A stretch of 64,000 bases of DNA from assembly GCF_030463565.1 (NCBI RefSeq), contig NC_134649.1, positions 4,041,501 to 4,105,500 on the forward strand, given 5' to 3'. Shown in pieces: positions 1 through 10,394 of this stretch. The position numbers and the translations under genes were made by a program. The notes below the pieces were generated by a model. The model worked only from the letters and a program-made list of their open reading frames with translations, was not told the DNA's origin and made no database searches. This DNA is from Pelecanus crispus (Eukaryota > Chordata > Aves > Pelecaniformes > Pelecanidae). The stretch's first letter is position 1. Each line of letters opens with the position of its first letter.

Positions 1-2179
1 AGGTGCTGAGGTGTGTTCTTACCCTGCTGCCAGCTTGTGCCGTACAAAAGCTGAGGGTTGGTTGTGCTGAAAAGAGCCTCCGGCTAGCAAACGTGTAAAA
101 CGTGCAAGTGAGGGACTGGTAGGAGTAAGTATCTGAAGCGTGTGCGGTCTTCATCCTTCTGGAGTATATCCAGCACTGTGGATAGAAAATAAAAGTTAGA
201 GCTGGTCATCGTAAATGAAGCTTTCCAAACATCCCATCCACTTGATATGCTCTCTAGCACAAAATGCAGAAGACTAGTAAAACCCAGTCTGTCCTTGATA
301 GAGAGTGAGAGAGTTCCTGTCAGTAAGTGCCCTGTGTTACTGAGCTTGTATATAGGCATGAAAGTATCTATCGGTGTTCCATTAGCGTAGCTTAGGGCTG
401 CTTGAACGCTTCTTTATAAATACTTACACGCTCGGAATGTTTGTGTTCATCGGTAGGTATGAGTGCCAGCTTTGAATACACTGTTTATCTGTATATAGGT
501 ACTGCTCTATATGTCAGGTGATCTGTGATTTTCTCTTGACTATAAATGCAGTAGCAGCATGTTACTGGTAAGTTTTAAAGTTGCCAGCTAACAAAATGTA
601 AAGGCAAAGAACCTTCTACTTTAGACCCACGAAGTGCATGTCGAAGATGTAGGGAGAAGGCTGTTGATGTTCTATGGAGACTAGTTTTCGTTTCCTGGCT
701 TCTGTGCGTTTTGGTGTGTAAACTTACATTTCCATTGTTGTAACGCAGACCGGTGTGACTTCAGGTTTTAATCTCTAATAATGCAAAAAAAAAAAAAGAG
801 TTGGGGAAGGATATTTTCAAGACCTGAGATTCTTCATCAGTGAAGAGGACTGAGTTGTTCCGTTACTCACGCCTCTGGGGAACATTTTCCCCTTGTGTTG
901 GGAGGTGTTGTCTTCAGAAAAACAGCGGGGGGAGTTGTTGTCTTAAAGAAGCTGAATTCCTTGTGTTGATAAAATGGTAAGGACAGGTTGGTTTAATTCC
1001 GTAAAAACATTTTAAGAAATAAATAAGCAGGTCTGAGCTGAGCATATGCTAATCTTTCTCCGTGTCTCGAGACTTGCTTCTGGCTGGGGTTTTTGGATTT
1101 GTGCCCTATTCTAAGATTTATTAAGACATATCCACCGAGAATGAAGTGATGTACATATTTCTGGAAACTTCAACCTTCTCTCTCCCTTAATTTTTCATTT
1201 TAATCCTCAAGTCCCTAAGTTTTTCTTGATCATACACTTCTAAGCTATTGAACAGGGCGGGAGGAAGAACCTGTTTGTAACACTTTTTGGCTCACAACCT
1301 GCACAAGCAGAGGGAAGGGTTTTTTTTCCCCTGACTTCAGATAGAAAGCTCTGCCTTGACCACAAACAAGTATGGAAAGGTGGTTGCTTGTTGCTTTACA
1401 GCGTATGAGTGAAGCATGCAGAAGGCATTAGGTGAAAGGGAACTATTTTAATGAATCCATTGGTCTTTCTTTGGTATGAATTCCCAAGAACTTGAATTAT
1501 GAAAGATCATATTAAAAAGCCTTCAGGAGATTTTTTTTTTTTTTTTTTTCTCCCCACTTACAGCAGTTATGCAAGAAGCCTCTTACTCCACTGATGCAGA
1601 TGTTCTGGAAATATCTTTATCTGGAAGAGACTAGCTAACAAACTGCATACAATGCTATTAAACTGCTCTATAATGTTATTTAGCCACTGAAGAGTTGATC
1701 TATTTTGGGTATTGAAAAATCCTGAGACAAGCAAGTTTTCAGAGGCACAAAAATAATCCTGAAAATGTTAGTTGCTCAAGAAATGCAGCTAAGTATTTTT
1801 CATTGCCTTTCAGATGATTTATACATTGGAGGAACAAAGTTTTTTGTTTTCTTTAAATTGCAGATGAGGTCTAGTTTATGCATAGTTCTCTTCAGTATTC
1901 ATCAGGAGATACTGAGCACTGGAATTAAAGCTGAACAAAAAAACATGTTGTCACTCTCATAAAATTTATTTGGCTTTATTTATGCCTTTCAAAAACATTG
2001 TGAAATGAGGGAAAGCCTTTAAAAGTGATATTGCATTGCATACTTAGTTGTTTTTAAAAAGTATGTTTCTTATACTGGAAATTTTTAAAGATGAACAACA
2101 GAAGGTGGACTTGGGGGAGCGAGGGCAAACAGGGAATCTGTCGGCAGAGCTGTTCCCAGGTGCTCCAGAATTACCCGCC
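1..2179. other. Intergenic sequence upstream of CR1 copy 1
   Basis: No coding exon, RNA gene or repeat family is recognisable here. Visible items are a short A-tract near 785-797 and a 19-base T-tract at 1531-1549. All open frames are short and lack family resemblance. In mammals the gene upstream of CHSY1 is SELENOS. I looked for its C-terminal coding exon and saw none, so any upstream neighbour ends before this window or is not recognisable. Confidence 0.6.
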
Positions 2180-2945
2180 TGCGATTCAAAGACCAATGTG
2201 AATGAACTCTTCTTGGGGAAGAGTGGCTGGGAAGCTGCCTGGCCGAAAGGGACCTGGGGGCGTTGGTCGACAGCCGGCTGAACGTGAGCCAGCAGTGTGC
2301 CCAGGTGGCCAAGAAGGCCAACAGCATCCTGGCTTGTGTTAGGAATAGTGTGGCCAGCAGGAGCAGGGAGGTGATTGCTCCCCTGTACTCGGCGCTGGTG
2401 AGGCCGCACCTGGAATACTGTGTCCAGGTTTGGGCCCCTCACTACAGGAAGGACATTGGGGTGCTGGAGCGTGTCCAGAGAAGGGCAATGGAGCTGGGGA
2501 AGGGTCTGGAGCACAGGGCTGGTGGGGAGCGGCTGAGGGAGCTGGGGGTGTTCAGCCTGGAGAAGAGGAGGCTGAGGGGAGACCTGATCGCTCTCTACAA
2601 CTACCTGAAAGGAGGGGGTAGTGAGGTGGGTGTTGGGCTCTTCTCCCAAGTAGTTAGCGATAGGACAAGAGGAAATGGGCTCAAGCTGCGCCAGGGGAGG
2701 TTTAGGTTGGATATTAGGAAAAATTTCTTTACGGAAAGGGTGGTCAAGCATTGGAACAGGCTGCCCAGAGAGGTGGTGGAGTCACCATCCCTGGAAGTGA
2801 TCAAAAAACGGGTAGACACAGCACTTCGGGGCATGGTTTAGTCTAGTCTACCCTTGACTGGCTTAGAGTAGACTTGGTAGTGTAGGTTAATGGTTGGACT
2901 GGATGATCTTGAAGGTCTTTTCCAACCTAAACTATTCTATGAACA
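2180..2945 (+). mobile_element. CR1 LINE, 5'-truncated 3' fragment (copy 1)
   Basis: This is a 5'-truncated chicken-repeat-1 non-LTR retrotransposon. An uninterrupted frame of 192 codons (2263-2841) encodes the C-terminal end of the CR1 reverse-transcriptase ORF. Hallmarks are [56 protein letters not shown] and [18 protein letters not shown]. After the stop, the 3' UTR ends in the family motif GGATGATCTTGAAGG, TTTTCCAACC, ATTCTATGA near 2897-2942. The open frame suggests a fairly recent insertion compared with copies 4 and 5. The element is dead because the 5' part (endonuclease and most of RT) is missing. The left boundary is uncertain; similarity could begin as early as about 2085. Confidence 0.93.
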
Positions 2946-5900
2946 TGATAATTGCACCCATTCTGCAAGGATCTGATTTCCTAGCAGAGACTTGAGTGCT
3001 GGTGTGAAGCATTGATACTAACAAATCCAGTCTACTCTGTTTGATACAGTTCCGTACTATTTTGTGTCAAGGAACTGGGCTGTTCTGCTGTTGCTCTGCG
3101 CCCAGTCTGTTTTCATCCTTAGGCTGTGCTGACAGTCAGCTCAGGTGTTGGGACTGGGTTGGTTTTTCTTGGGTTTTGTGTCTTTTTTTTTTCCCCCCTC
3201 CCTAGGAAGATGACCAAAGACAGCATTTGCATTCAGAGAGCTCTCCGAACGAGGATGGCATCCAGCATGACGGTCTCCCATACGTTTTACCGGCAGCGCT
3301 ACACTTTGTGGCCACGTTTAAACCATCCTAACGCTGTCCTTTATGCCTCCTGCGCTCACCGAGGCAGTTCCCATCTCTGGCAGCTGTGTTTTTTCAAGCC
3401 TGGCTGCGCACATCTCTACATCAGATCAGATCCACCCTTTGGAAGGTTTTTGCCCTTGTACAGGCTAAAAAGTGGCACCTTTCAGGGATCGGGTAAGCCA
3501 AGAGCGGGGCACAGTGTGTTTCTGTCCATGCTCTAGCTGAACACTGAAACTATATAATTTCCAACTGTAGAAAAAGACAGTCTAGACTTGGATAGGCTGA
3601 AGTCTTGGGGGTTTTTTGGTTTGGTTTTTTTTTTTTCTTCCCCCCTTTTGGAACGAAAGCTTAGCTTTTGGAACAGCTCTGCAACCACAAAGGAAAAGCA
3701 TACGGCTGCTGGCTGGGTGGTGTCCTGGCCCGGTTGCACCGTTGTAGCTGATTTTTGTGTGAGCTTCCAAGCCAGCTGTTCCAAGCCTGACGCACACCCT
3801 GCCCATATTCCCAGCTCCAGAGCCAGCGACTTCAAAAACTTCCATCAGTTTTTATGAAGCAACCAATGGCTGCAATGGAATAGGTCTCAGCTCAGTTTTG
3901 GTGGTGAATATACACATTTTCATTGCAGATTTCTGTTGTGAGGGGCTGGCAGGTATGCAGCCGCTGCTCTGATGCCTTTTTTTTTTTTCCCCCTGTAATC
4001 GTTTGTGTTTTGAAGTGCATACCTGCTAAAAAGCACTTTCAGCATGGAGCAAGATCTCCACTGATAAATTAATAATTTCATTCCTCCCTCTGTGTCTACC
4101 ATAGTTTACTAATCAAGATTCTTTCTGTGTGCTGCTCACCGAGCTCAGCTTCAGAGTAATGGGTAACATTAATGTAGGAATGGGAAGGAAAAGAACTTAG
4201 AAAATTCTGTTTGAAGAGAATGGAAGGAAAATGGATAGACTGAGGTACCTGGCCTTTCAATCTAGTTCGGCTGCTCCGTTGCATGTGTTAAAATGGGGAG
4301 CTACTGTTCAGCTGGCCTACAAGATGCACTTTCAAAAAAACCAACCCCAAGCCTGGGTCCTAAAGCTTTACTTTATCACGTACTAGAGGGGGTAACGTTG
4401 CCCGTAAATTCAGCTTACTGCTTCTTAGGTGACGTAATTGCCACTTCATTAGCTGTTCTGCATCTCGGGTATATCGCATCTCAATGCTTGCATTTTAAAT
4501 ACACGTTCTAGACTTTTTCACCCATTTGTTGACTCCTGTCTGGCGGTAGCACATTAAAAATACATCACCTTCCCTTCCGTGAGGCAAAGCTCAAATGCCT
4601 CGATGCGCTGCTCGCCAGCCGACGAGAAGAGGAGGCTGGAGCAGACAACTGAGGAGCTGTGTGCTAAGCAGGTTTTCCTTCTCCCACACCTCCAAAGCCC
4701 CAAATCGTGTTCCCTGGCTGGGAAGGGCAGAGGGCACCCGCTGCACTGCGGGGCCGGGCCGTAGGATGGCAATGTTGGTCTGGCTTTCCAGCAAGGAGCA
4801 ACCGGTGACATTTCTTTTTTTTTTTTTTTCGTCCCTTGAACTGGCGTCTTCTGAGTGATTCAGCTGAGAGGAAAGGTTGGGACTGGTCCGTGGCAGGACC
4901 AGAAGAGGATGGGAGGGAAAAAAAAAAAAGTGGGTGCTGGAGCTGGGGAAGGAGTTTCTGCATCATTTGGGAAAATGCAACGGTGCTGGAAATACTGTGA
5001 CAGAGACAAATGCTGCTGGTTGCCCAGCTAGATTTTTTCCACCGTGAGTCTGTTACCTTGAATATATGAAGTATGCTCATTTTCCAGTGCCTGGGTAGTT
5101 TTTAAAATATCAGTTTAAGTACTGGAACATTTTATAATTAAAGTTTCTGGAGCACTTGGGAAGTAGTTCACTTCTTTAACTACAATTTTAAAATACAGTA
5201 AATAATATATATGGTAGAAGGTACATCCTGTAAGTATTAGAGTGGGCTCATCACTGTGGAAAAATTGGAGATCAAACCCGATGGGAAAAAGAATATTATA
5301 ATGCAAGATAGTCCCTCTTTCCTCTATAAGGTAGAGTCTCCTATGTGGAAGAAACTTTATTCTTTTGGCATTAAGCTTCTTTATGCCAAAAGGACGACAT
5401 CTATCCTGTACGCACACAAAACAGCTCGCCGCTTCAAGGACTTGGCTTTTTCATTGTTTAAAAATAGGATTACTGTTTGTTAATCTGATTATGAATCTAA
5501 ACTGTGTGGGCCTGTCAAGTGGGCTCTCGCCGGCTGGTCTGGGTGCTAATCTCACTCGAGTGAGTGGGATGGGAGCACGGAGACGGAGCACACACGGCGT
5601 GCATCCTCTTCAGATTGTGGACAGCCCTCAGAATATTTCCTCAAGCAATCCCACATAGAATAGAAAACACGCTGCATAAAAATGTGTTTATGCAGTGTTA
5701 TATGAGAAAAATGCCATGCCTTTTAACATATAGCAGCCATAATAGGTAGTATCAACTATTTATTGCGACTAAGAGCTGTATTAATAGGGGAAGGCACTTA
5801 AATGTGATTATGCAGTATGACCTTTCTCTGCCAACCAGATTAAAAACATACTCTAGGCAGGTAATGGCAGGGTTGTAATTCAGCTGGAAGAACTAAGCTG

Positions 5901-7555
5901 TGCTCTTCAAGCTTTCCCTTAATTTGCATTTTTTTTTTCTTTCTTTCTTTTTTTCCTATAGTGGAAACAGCAGCTGCTCTATGCAAGAACAGGGGAGGGG
6001 GCAGGAGTCGTAAAAGGGGCACTTAGCCACCTAACACTTTTGAACGTGAGTTTGGCATAATAAATGAAATAAAGCGAGGCACTTGGACGTGCTTAGGAAG
6101 GTTGTGCGAGCATTGCGGCATTCCCAGGTGCTTCCCCCTCTTCACAGCTGGACATCTCGGCCTTACAGCCGGTGGAGTGATCTTGCGCGGCGGCAGCGTG
6201 AACTCTGAACGTGCCTCCGCTCCGGGTTAAATCCTGGCACCACGAAAGCACCCCTTCCTTCTCCTGCCCCTTCCCCAAGCGCTCACCCCCTGCCCGTGGT
6301 GAGGTCCAGGACCGTAATTACGCTGGGAGGTGCAGGGAGGTGGGAACGTGCCAAACGAGAACTCGGGGCGGCGGAGATCTAACGCGGGAGTGTGCTGCTC
6401 GGCTTCATCGTTTCCATGTGTGCTGAAGTCGCATGAAGTTTTCAATTCTGATGACTAACTTCTTTTCTTTATGGGAAGAAGCCAACTGACAGCTCCTCAG
6501 CCCCAACCCTTCTCTTTTTTTATTGCCTTTTAACCACGTTAGCTCTGCCTTTTCCTGTAATTCACAGGCCACAGTGGCTTTCCCTTGAATCAGGAGATTT
6601 TTATTGCTGATTGGGAGCACGCCGAGAGTAATCCCATTCCTGCTCACGGACTTGCCACATTTCCCTCTTTTGGAAAGGAGCGGCCTTACTTTTTATTTTA
6701 GCTTGAACGTCTGTCGGTGTCCTGTATTTCAGGACCTGATGATCAGGCTTGAGGGGAAAAAGGGAGTTTGTCGACGTCCCTTTTGAAGAAGCTTTTGAAA
6801 GCAGAGTAAAAGATCCATGTGTGCAGAGTGGCGCAGGCTGAGGATGACTCCAGGCTCCGTAGAAAGGGATCAGGGCACCAGTAGCTGGAAATAATAGTAA
6901 AGCGTTGCAACTGCTGGGAAGCAGGAGGGAATGACAGTAGTGGTTTGGGGGGGATTTCTCCATACGGAGGATGGAAAGGACAGTATAGCAGAAAAGATTT
7001 TCGTGGTACAAATAGCGGTTTGGGATTATTTTAATAGGGCAAATTGAGGTGGATTGTGTGTCCCATTCCCTGTTTCTCTGAGGAAGGTCCCAGAAAGGCA
7101 ACTTTGTGCTGGCTTTGTCAGAGCAAACGTGGGGCTGGAAGCGGAGGGCACAGCCCTGGCTCTACCCGCAGTGGGAACACCTCCATGCCTCGTGCATGGT
7201 CAGCCTCTGAGGAGCCCTTTTGGGGATCTTCATCAACCTCTTCCCTGCCTGGTAGCACACACGAAGCTGTTGGGAGGCTGCTACCATTCGGCGCACCCGA
7301 GCTAGTGCTGCATTTGTGACCCTTCCCCGGCGTTTCGCGGCTCTCAAAGGCACGTGGCCTCGGCCTCAGCAACTCTTCTCGCCTTCCAGCCGGCTTTTGC
7401 CAAGCAATGGTGCTCCTCTCCTTCCCCGGCTTTACCCGCCTCCTGTCTGTTCCACCTTGGACTTTTCTTCCTTTTTCTCTCTTTCGCCATTTAGTTCTTC
7501 TCTTCCTCTTCCCACAAACACACATCTCACTGAATACTTCTGTGTTCTGCCCGTG
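2946..7555. other. Intergenic sequence, no recognised gene
   Basis: No recognisable gene is present. Notable items are several T-rich and pyrimidine-rich tracts (about 3181-3203, 3621-3640, 3978-3990, 4812-4829, 5932-5955) and a 31-base hairpin at 5362-5392. One short open stretch sits behind a polypyrimidine tract and AG at 3206-3331; it is reported as a finding only. Confidence 0.55.
5362..5392. repeat. Perfect 10-bp inverted repeat (hairpin)
   Basis: The arms CTTTTGGCAT (5362-5371) and ATGCCAAAAG (5383-5392) are exact reverse complements around an 11-nt spacer containing AAGCTT. It could fold as a small hairpin in DNA or RNA. Nothing nearby shows that it is functional. Confidence 0.7.
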
Positions 7556-7840
7556 GGCAACCGAAAGGAGACCTCCTGGTCGTCTTTCCTGTTAATTGCT
7601 TGTATTTCTTCTCTAGTTTCTATTTCATTTTCTTTTTGTTTAATACCGTAAATTGTGGTGGCACTTTCCTTGTGTCATTTGTTGCTCCTGACGAGTTCAT
7701 CAATGCTGACCTTTGTATGAGGATTGCACCATCACAAGAGCAATAAAGCCCACGCAAAAGCGTTGTTTTCAAGACATACCATTGAGTTCGTTAGATAAGC
7801 GTGTTGTGATATTGCCTGCTAGTTCCCAGAAGCGTGACAG
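7556..7840. repeat. Direct duplication, copy A (about 285 bp)
   Basis: The block from GGCAACCGAAAGGAG to AGAAGCGTGACAG recurs at 8512-8797 in the same orientation. By eye the two copies differ at roughly 15-20 positions plus small indels. The block holds a conserved CAATAAAGCC (an AATAAA-type polyadenylation hexamer) and no open frame of note. Sequence outside the block differs between copies. It is either a local segmental duplication or two copies of an unrecognised dispersed repeat. Confidence 0.92.
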
Positions 7841-8511
7841 TTACTTATTGTACAAGGATGATAAAAATCTGTCATGTATGGCTCTCTGACTTATTAACGT
7901 AGAGTATTAATTTGGTACAGGGTCCACTTTTGCAACGGTTCTTGCTCAAGAGCAGGCTGCCATTCTGCTAGGACTTTCCTCTCAGCTCATTGTTGATGAC
8001 ACCACAATATAACTAAATTTTAAAATGGGAAAGACTGGCAATTGGAGATGCAAAAGTGGGTAGGAAATGGAAGAAACCACAAGTATAAGCAGGAGGTCAG
8101 TGGGTTGTACTAGATATGTTTCTTCTGTAAAGACTGGATGATTTTTTTCCTGTAAAATGTCAACGGTTTGTGGCTGCAGTATTTGAAGCTGAAGCATGCT
8201 GTAGATGAAACGAACGTGGAGAATTAGCGCAGACAAAGAAAAAAAGAAATCTTTTACAGCTAATGTCTTCACTCTGTTGAGCAGTCATTATAGCCTCAGG
8301 ATGGAAACACTGACTTATTTCTGGTCGGTTTAATTAGCAAGGTGGGAAAAAAAACGGCGAGCTGCCTGTGCTCTTGCTCCCCTTGGCACTGGAGCACGTG
8401 CTGCACGAATGCATCCGTGCCAGGCGAAACCAGGGCTGAAGGGCAGCTCCTCAGTGCCTGCCTCCCCTCCGGCTCTGCACGCACCCACGGGCCAGGGCAG
8501 GGCAGCTGTGG
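7841..8511. other. Spacer between the two duplication copies
   Basis: About 670 bp of sequence with no recognised gene or repeat. It is AT-balanced to about 8340 and then becomes GC-richer towards copy B. Confidence 0.5.
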
Positions 8512-8797
8512 GGTAACTGAAAGGAGACCTCCTGCTCTTCTTTCCCGTTAATTGCTTGTATTTCCTCTCTAGTTTCTATTTATTTCTGTTTAATACCATA
8601 AATCGTGGTGGCACTTTCCTTGTGTCATTCGTTGCTCCTGACATCACAAGAGTTCATCAGCGCTGACCTCTGTATGAGGATTGCACCATCACAAGAGCAA
8701 TAAAGCCAACACAAAAGCGTTGTTTTCAAGACATACCATCGAGTTCGTTAGATAAGCGTGTTGTGATATTGCCTGCTAGTTCCCAGAAGCGTGACAG
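8512..8797. repeat. Direct duplication, copy B (about 286 bp)
   Basis: This is the second copy of the block at 7556-7840, about 956 bp downstream in direct orientation. Relative to copy A it has an extra ATCACAAGA near 8642-8651, which matches ATCACAAGAG further along in both copies, and it loses a few bases around 8578-8590. It ends only 113 bp before the minisatellite at 8911. Copy A could have arisen from copy B or the reverse; the sequence does not decide. Confidence 0.92.
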
Positions 8798-8910
8798 GGA
8801 ACCCGACCGTGCAGAGATGGGAATGGTGCCTTTCTGGCTGTGCAGGCTTGGTGCGAGCCGTGCTGGGTCTCTGCGGGGATGAGCAATGGACCACTGGGCA
8901 TGGGCACCTG

Positions 8911-9402
8911 GTGCTGGTCCCGGGTTGGGGTACCAGTCTGCCGGTGCTGGTCCCGGGTTGGGGTACCAGTTTCCCCGTGCCGGTCCTGGGTTGGGGTACC
9001 GGTCTCCCGGTGCTGGTCCCAGGTTGGGGTACCGGTCTCCTGGTGCTGGTCCCAGGTTGGGGTACCAGTTTCCCGGTGCCGGTGCTGGGTTGGGGTACCA
9101 GTTTCCCCGTGCTGGGTTCGGGTACCGGTCTCCTGGTGCCGGTCCTGGGTTGGGGTACCGGTCTCCTGGTGCTGGGTTGGGGTACCAGTCTCCCGGTGCC
9201 GGTCCCGGGTTGGGGTACCGGTCTCCTGGTGCTGGTCCCGGGTTGGGGTACCGGTCTCCCGGTGCCGGGTTGGGGTACCAGTTTCCCGGTCCCGGGTTGG
9301 GGTACCAGTCTCCCGGTGCCAGGTTGGGGTACCGGTCTCCTGGTGCTGGTCCCAGGTTGGGGTACCAGTCTCCCAGTGCCGGGTTGGGGTACTGGTCTCC
9401 CG
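8911..9402. repeat. Minisatellite, 16 units of 33 or 27 bp
   Basis: Sixteen consecutive units can be read from 8911 to 9402: ten of 33 bp and six of 27 bp, summing exactly to 492 bp. The unit is GTGCTGGTCCCGGGTTGGGG followed by TACCAGTCTCCCG, with variation at a few fixed positions (GTGCC/GTGCT, CCC/CCA/CCT, CAG/CGG, TCTCC/TTTCC). The 27-bp form lacks six bases (GGTCCC) near the unit start. Every unit but the last has GGTACC. Both lengths are multiples of three, so frames stay open on both strands; the resulting predicted proteins (Tyr-Pro-Asn-Pro or Gly-Tyr repeats) are artefacts. The array lies roughly 0.7-1.2 kb upstream of the CHSY1 start codon and G-runs lie on the + strand. Confidence 0.95.
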
Positions 9403-10013
9403 GTGCCTTCCCATCCTGGTTGGAAGGGCTGCGCTGGAGTCTGAGCCCCAGCTCCTGAGCCAGGGTCCCCGTCCTGCAGCCTCGGCGCCGGGTGCTGGGC
9501 TGGGGTCCCCGTCCTGGGGCTACGTCCGGGGTGTCAGTCCCCATCCCTGGGTCCGAGCACCCCTGCTCTCTCGGGCTGCTGCCCCAGCCCCTCGGTCTGT
9601 GGAGCCGGGCCCAGGTTCCGGGCTCCTGCCGTGGGGTGCCGGCTCAGGGTCCCCGGCCGGGGGTGCCGCTCCCCGCCCTGCGGCCCCGCTCCAGGCTGCA
9701 GCTCCCAAAGCAGCCGCTCCCCGGGCCACACCCCGGCTCTGGGTCCCCCTCCCAGCCCCAGGGTCCGGGCCGCAACCCGGGGTCCCCATCTTGGGGGCCA
9801 CCCCCCCCACTGCGGCGGGAGGCGAGGGGGGGTCCGGGCCGGCGCCGCCCCCGCCCCCGCTGCCCCCGCCAACCCCGCCACGGCCGGGCGGGGCCAGGGG
9901 GGGAGGCGGGCGGCGCGGCGCGGCCGCACACGGCGCCTGTGCCGAGGGGCAGGGCCGGGGAGGCGGGCGCTGCCTTCCCCTCCCCTCCGCTTCCCGTCCC
10001 CGCTCCTTCCCCC

Positions 10014-10082
10014 ATGGCGGCGCTGGGCGACACGGCGCGGCAGGCGGCGGCGGCGGCGCAGCGCGGGGCGGCGGCGCTGTGA
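10014..10082 (+). CDS. Candidate upstream ORF in CHSY1 5' leader (22 codons)
   Basis: An ATG at 10014-10016 opens a 22-codon frame rich in Ala and ends at TGA 10080-10082, 14 nt before the CHSY1 ATG and in a different frame. Its context has C at -3 and G at +4, weaker than the main ATG (G at -3, G at +4). If transcription starts upstream of 10014, ribosomes could translate it and reinitiate, or scan past it. The peptide resembles nothing I know. Whether it is in the mRNA depends on an unmapped start site, so function is inference only. Confidence 0.35.
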   Translation: MAALGDTARQAAAAAQRGAAAL

Positions 10083-10096
10083 GGAGCCGGGCGGGC

Positions 10097-10359
10097 ATGG
10101 CGGGCCGCGGCCGCCGCGCCTGGCTCAGCGTCCTGCTGGGGCTGGTGCTGGGCTTCGTGCTCGCTTCGCGCCTCGTCCTGCCCCGCGCCTCCGAGCTGGC
10201 GGCGGCGGCGCGGCCCCGCCGAGCCCGCCCGCAGGGCTGCCGCCCGCCGCCCGCCGCCGCCCCGCCGCGCCGCCCCGGCCCGCCGGCCCAGAGCTTCCTC
10301 TTCGTGGGGGTGATGACGGCGCAGAAGTACCTGCGGACCCGCGCCGTGGCCGCCCACCG
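10097..10359 (+). CDS. CHSY1: CHSY1 coding exon 1 (signal anchor, stem, start of GT31 domain)
   Basis: First coding exon of chondroitin sulfate synthase 1, a Golgi type II membrane enzyme that extends chondroitin chains by adding GlcA and GalNAc alternately. The exon encodes residues 1-87 and two bases of codon 88. A basic N-terminus (MAGRGRR) precedes a hydrophobic anchor at about residues 8-28, a low-complexity Pro/Ala/Arg stem at about 35-65, then FLFVGVMTAQKYL, the conserved start of the catalytic part. The ATG at 10097 is chosen because it gives the family N-terminus and has a strong context. The frame is open far upstream, but only through repeat and GC-rich sequence. The splice donor is CG|GTGAGC at 10360, phase 2. 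The N-terminus matches CHSY1 rather than CHSY3, whose first exon is much longer. Compared with the human protein as I recall it, the stem is about 19 residues shorter, and residue 87 is His where Tyr is usual. Confidence 0.95.
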
Positions 10360-10394
10360 GTGAGCGGGCGGGGGGGCGGCGGCGCTCGGCTGCC

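Noticed and set aside
2044..2751. Minus-strand frame of 235 codons
   Set aside because: It is the antisense shadow of CR1 copy 1, whose sense frame carries the recognisable CR1 residues.
7556..8797. SECIS element or SELENOS 3' end in the duplicated block
   Set aside because: The block has ATGA and AATAAA strings, but I could not draw the required stem with paired GA/AG core, and no SELENOS coding sequence lies upstream in the window.
8840..10096. N-terminal extension of CHSY1 or a separate repeat protein encoded by the minisatellite
   Set aside because: The frame is open only because 33- and 27-bp units are multiples of three and the leader is GC-rich. The family start with its signal anchor is at 10097, and open frames of similar quality exist on both strands.
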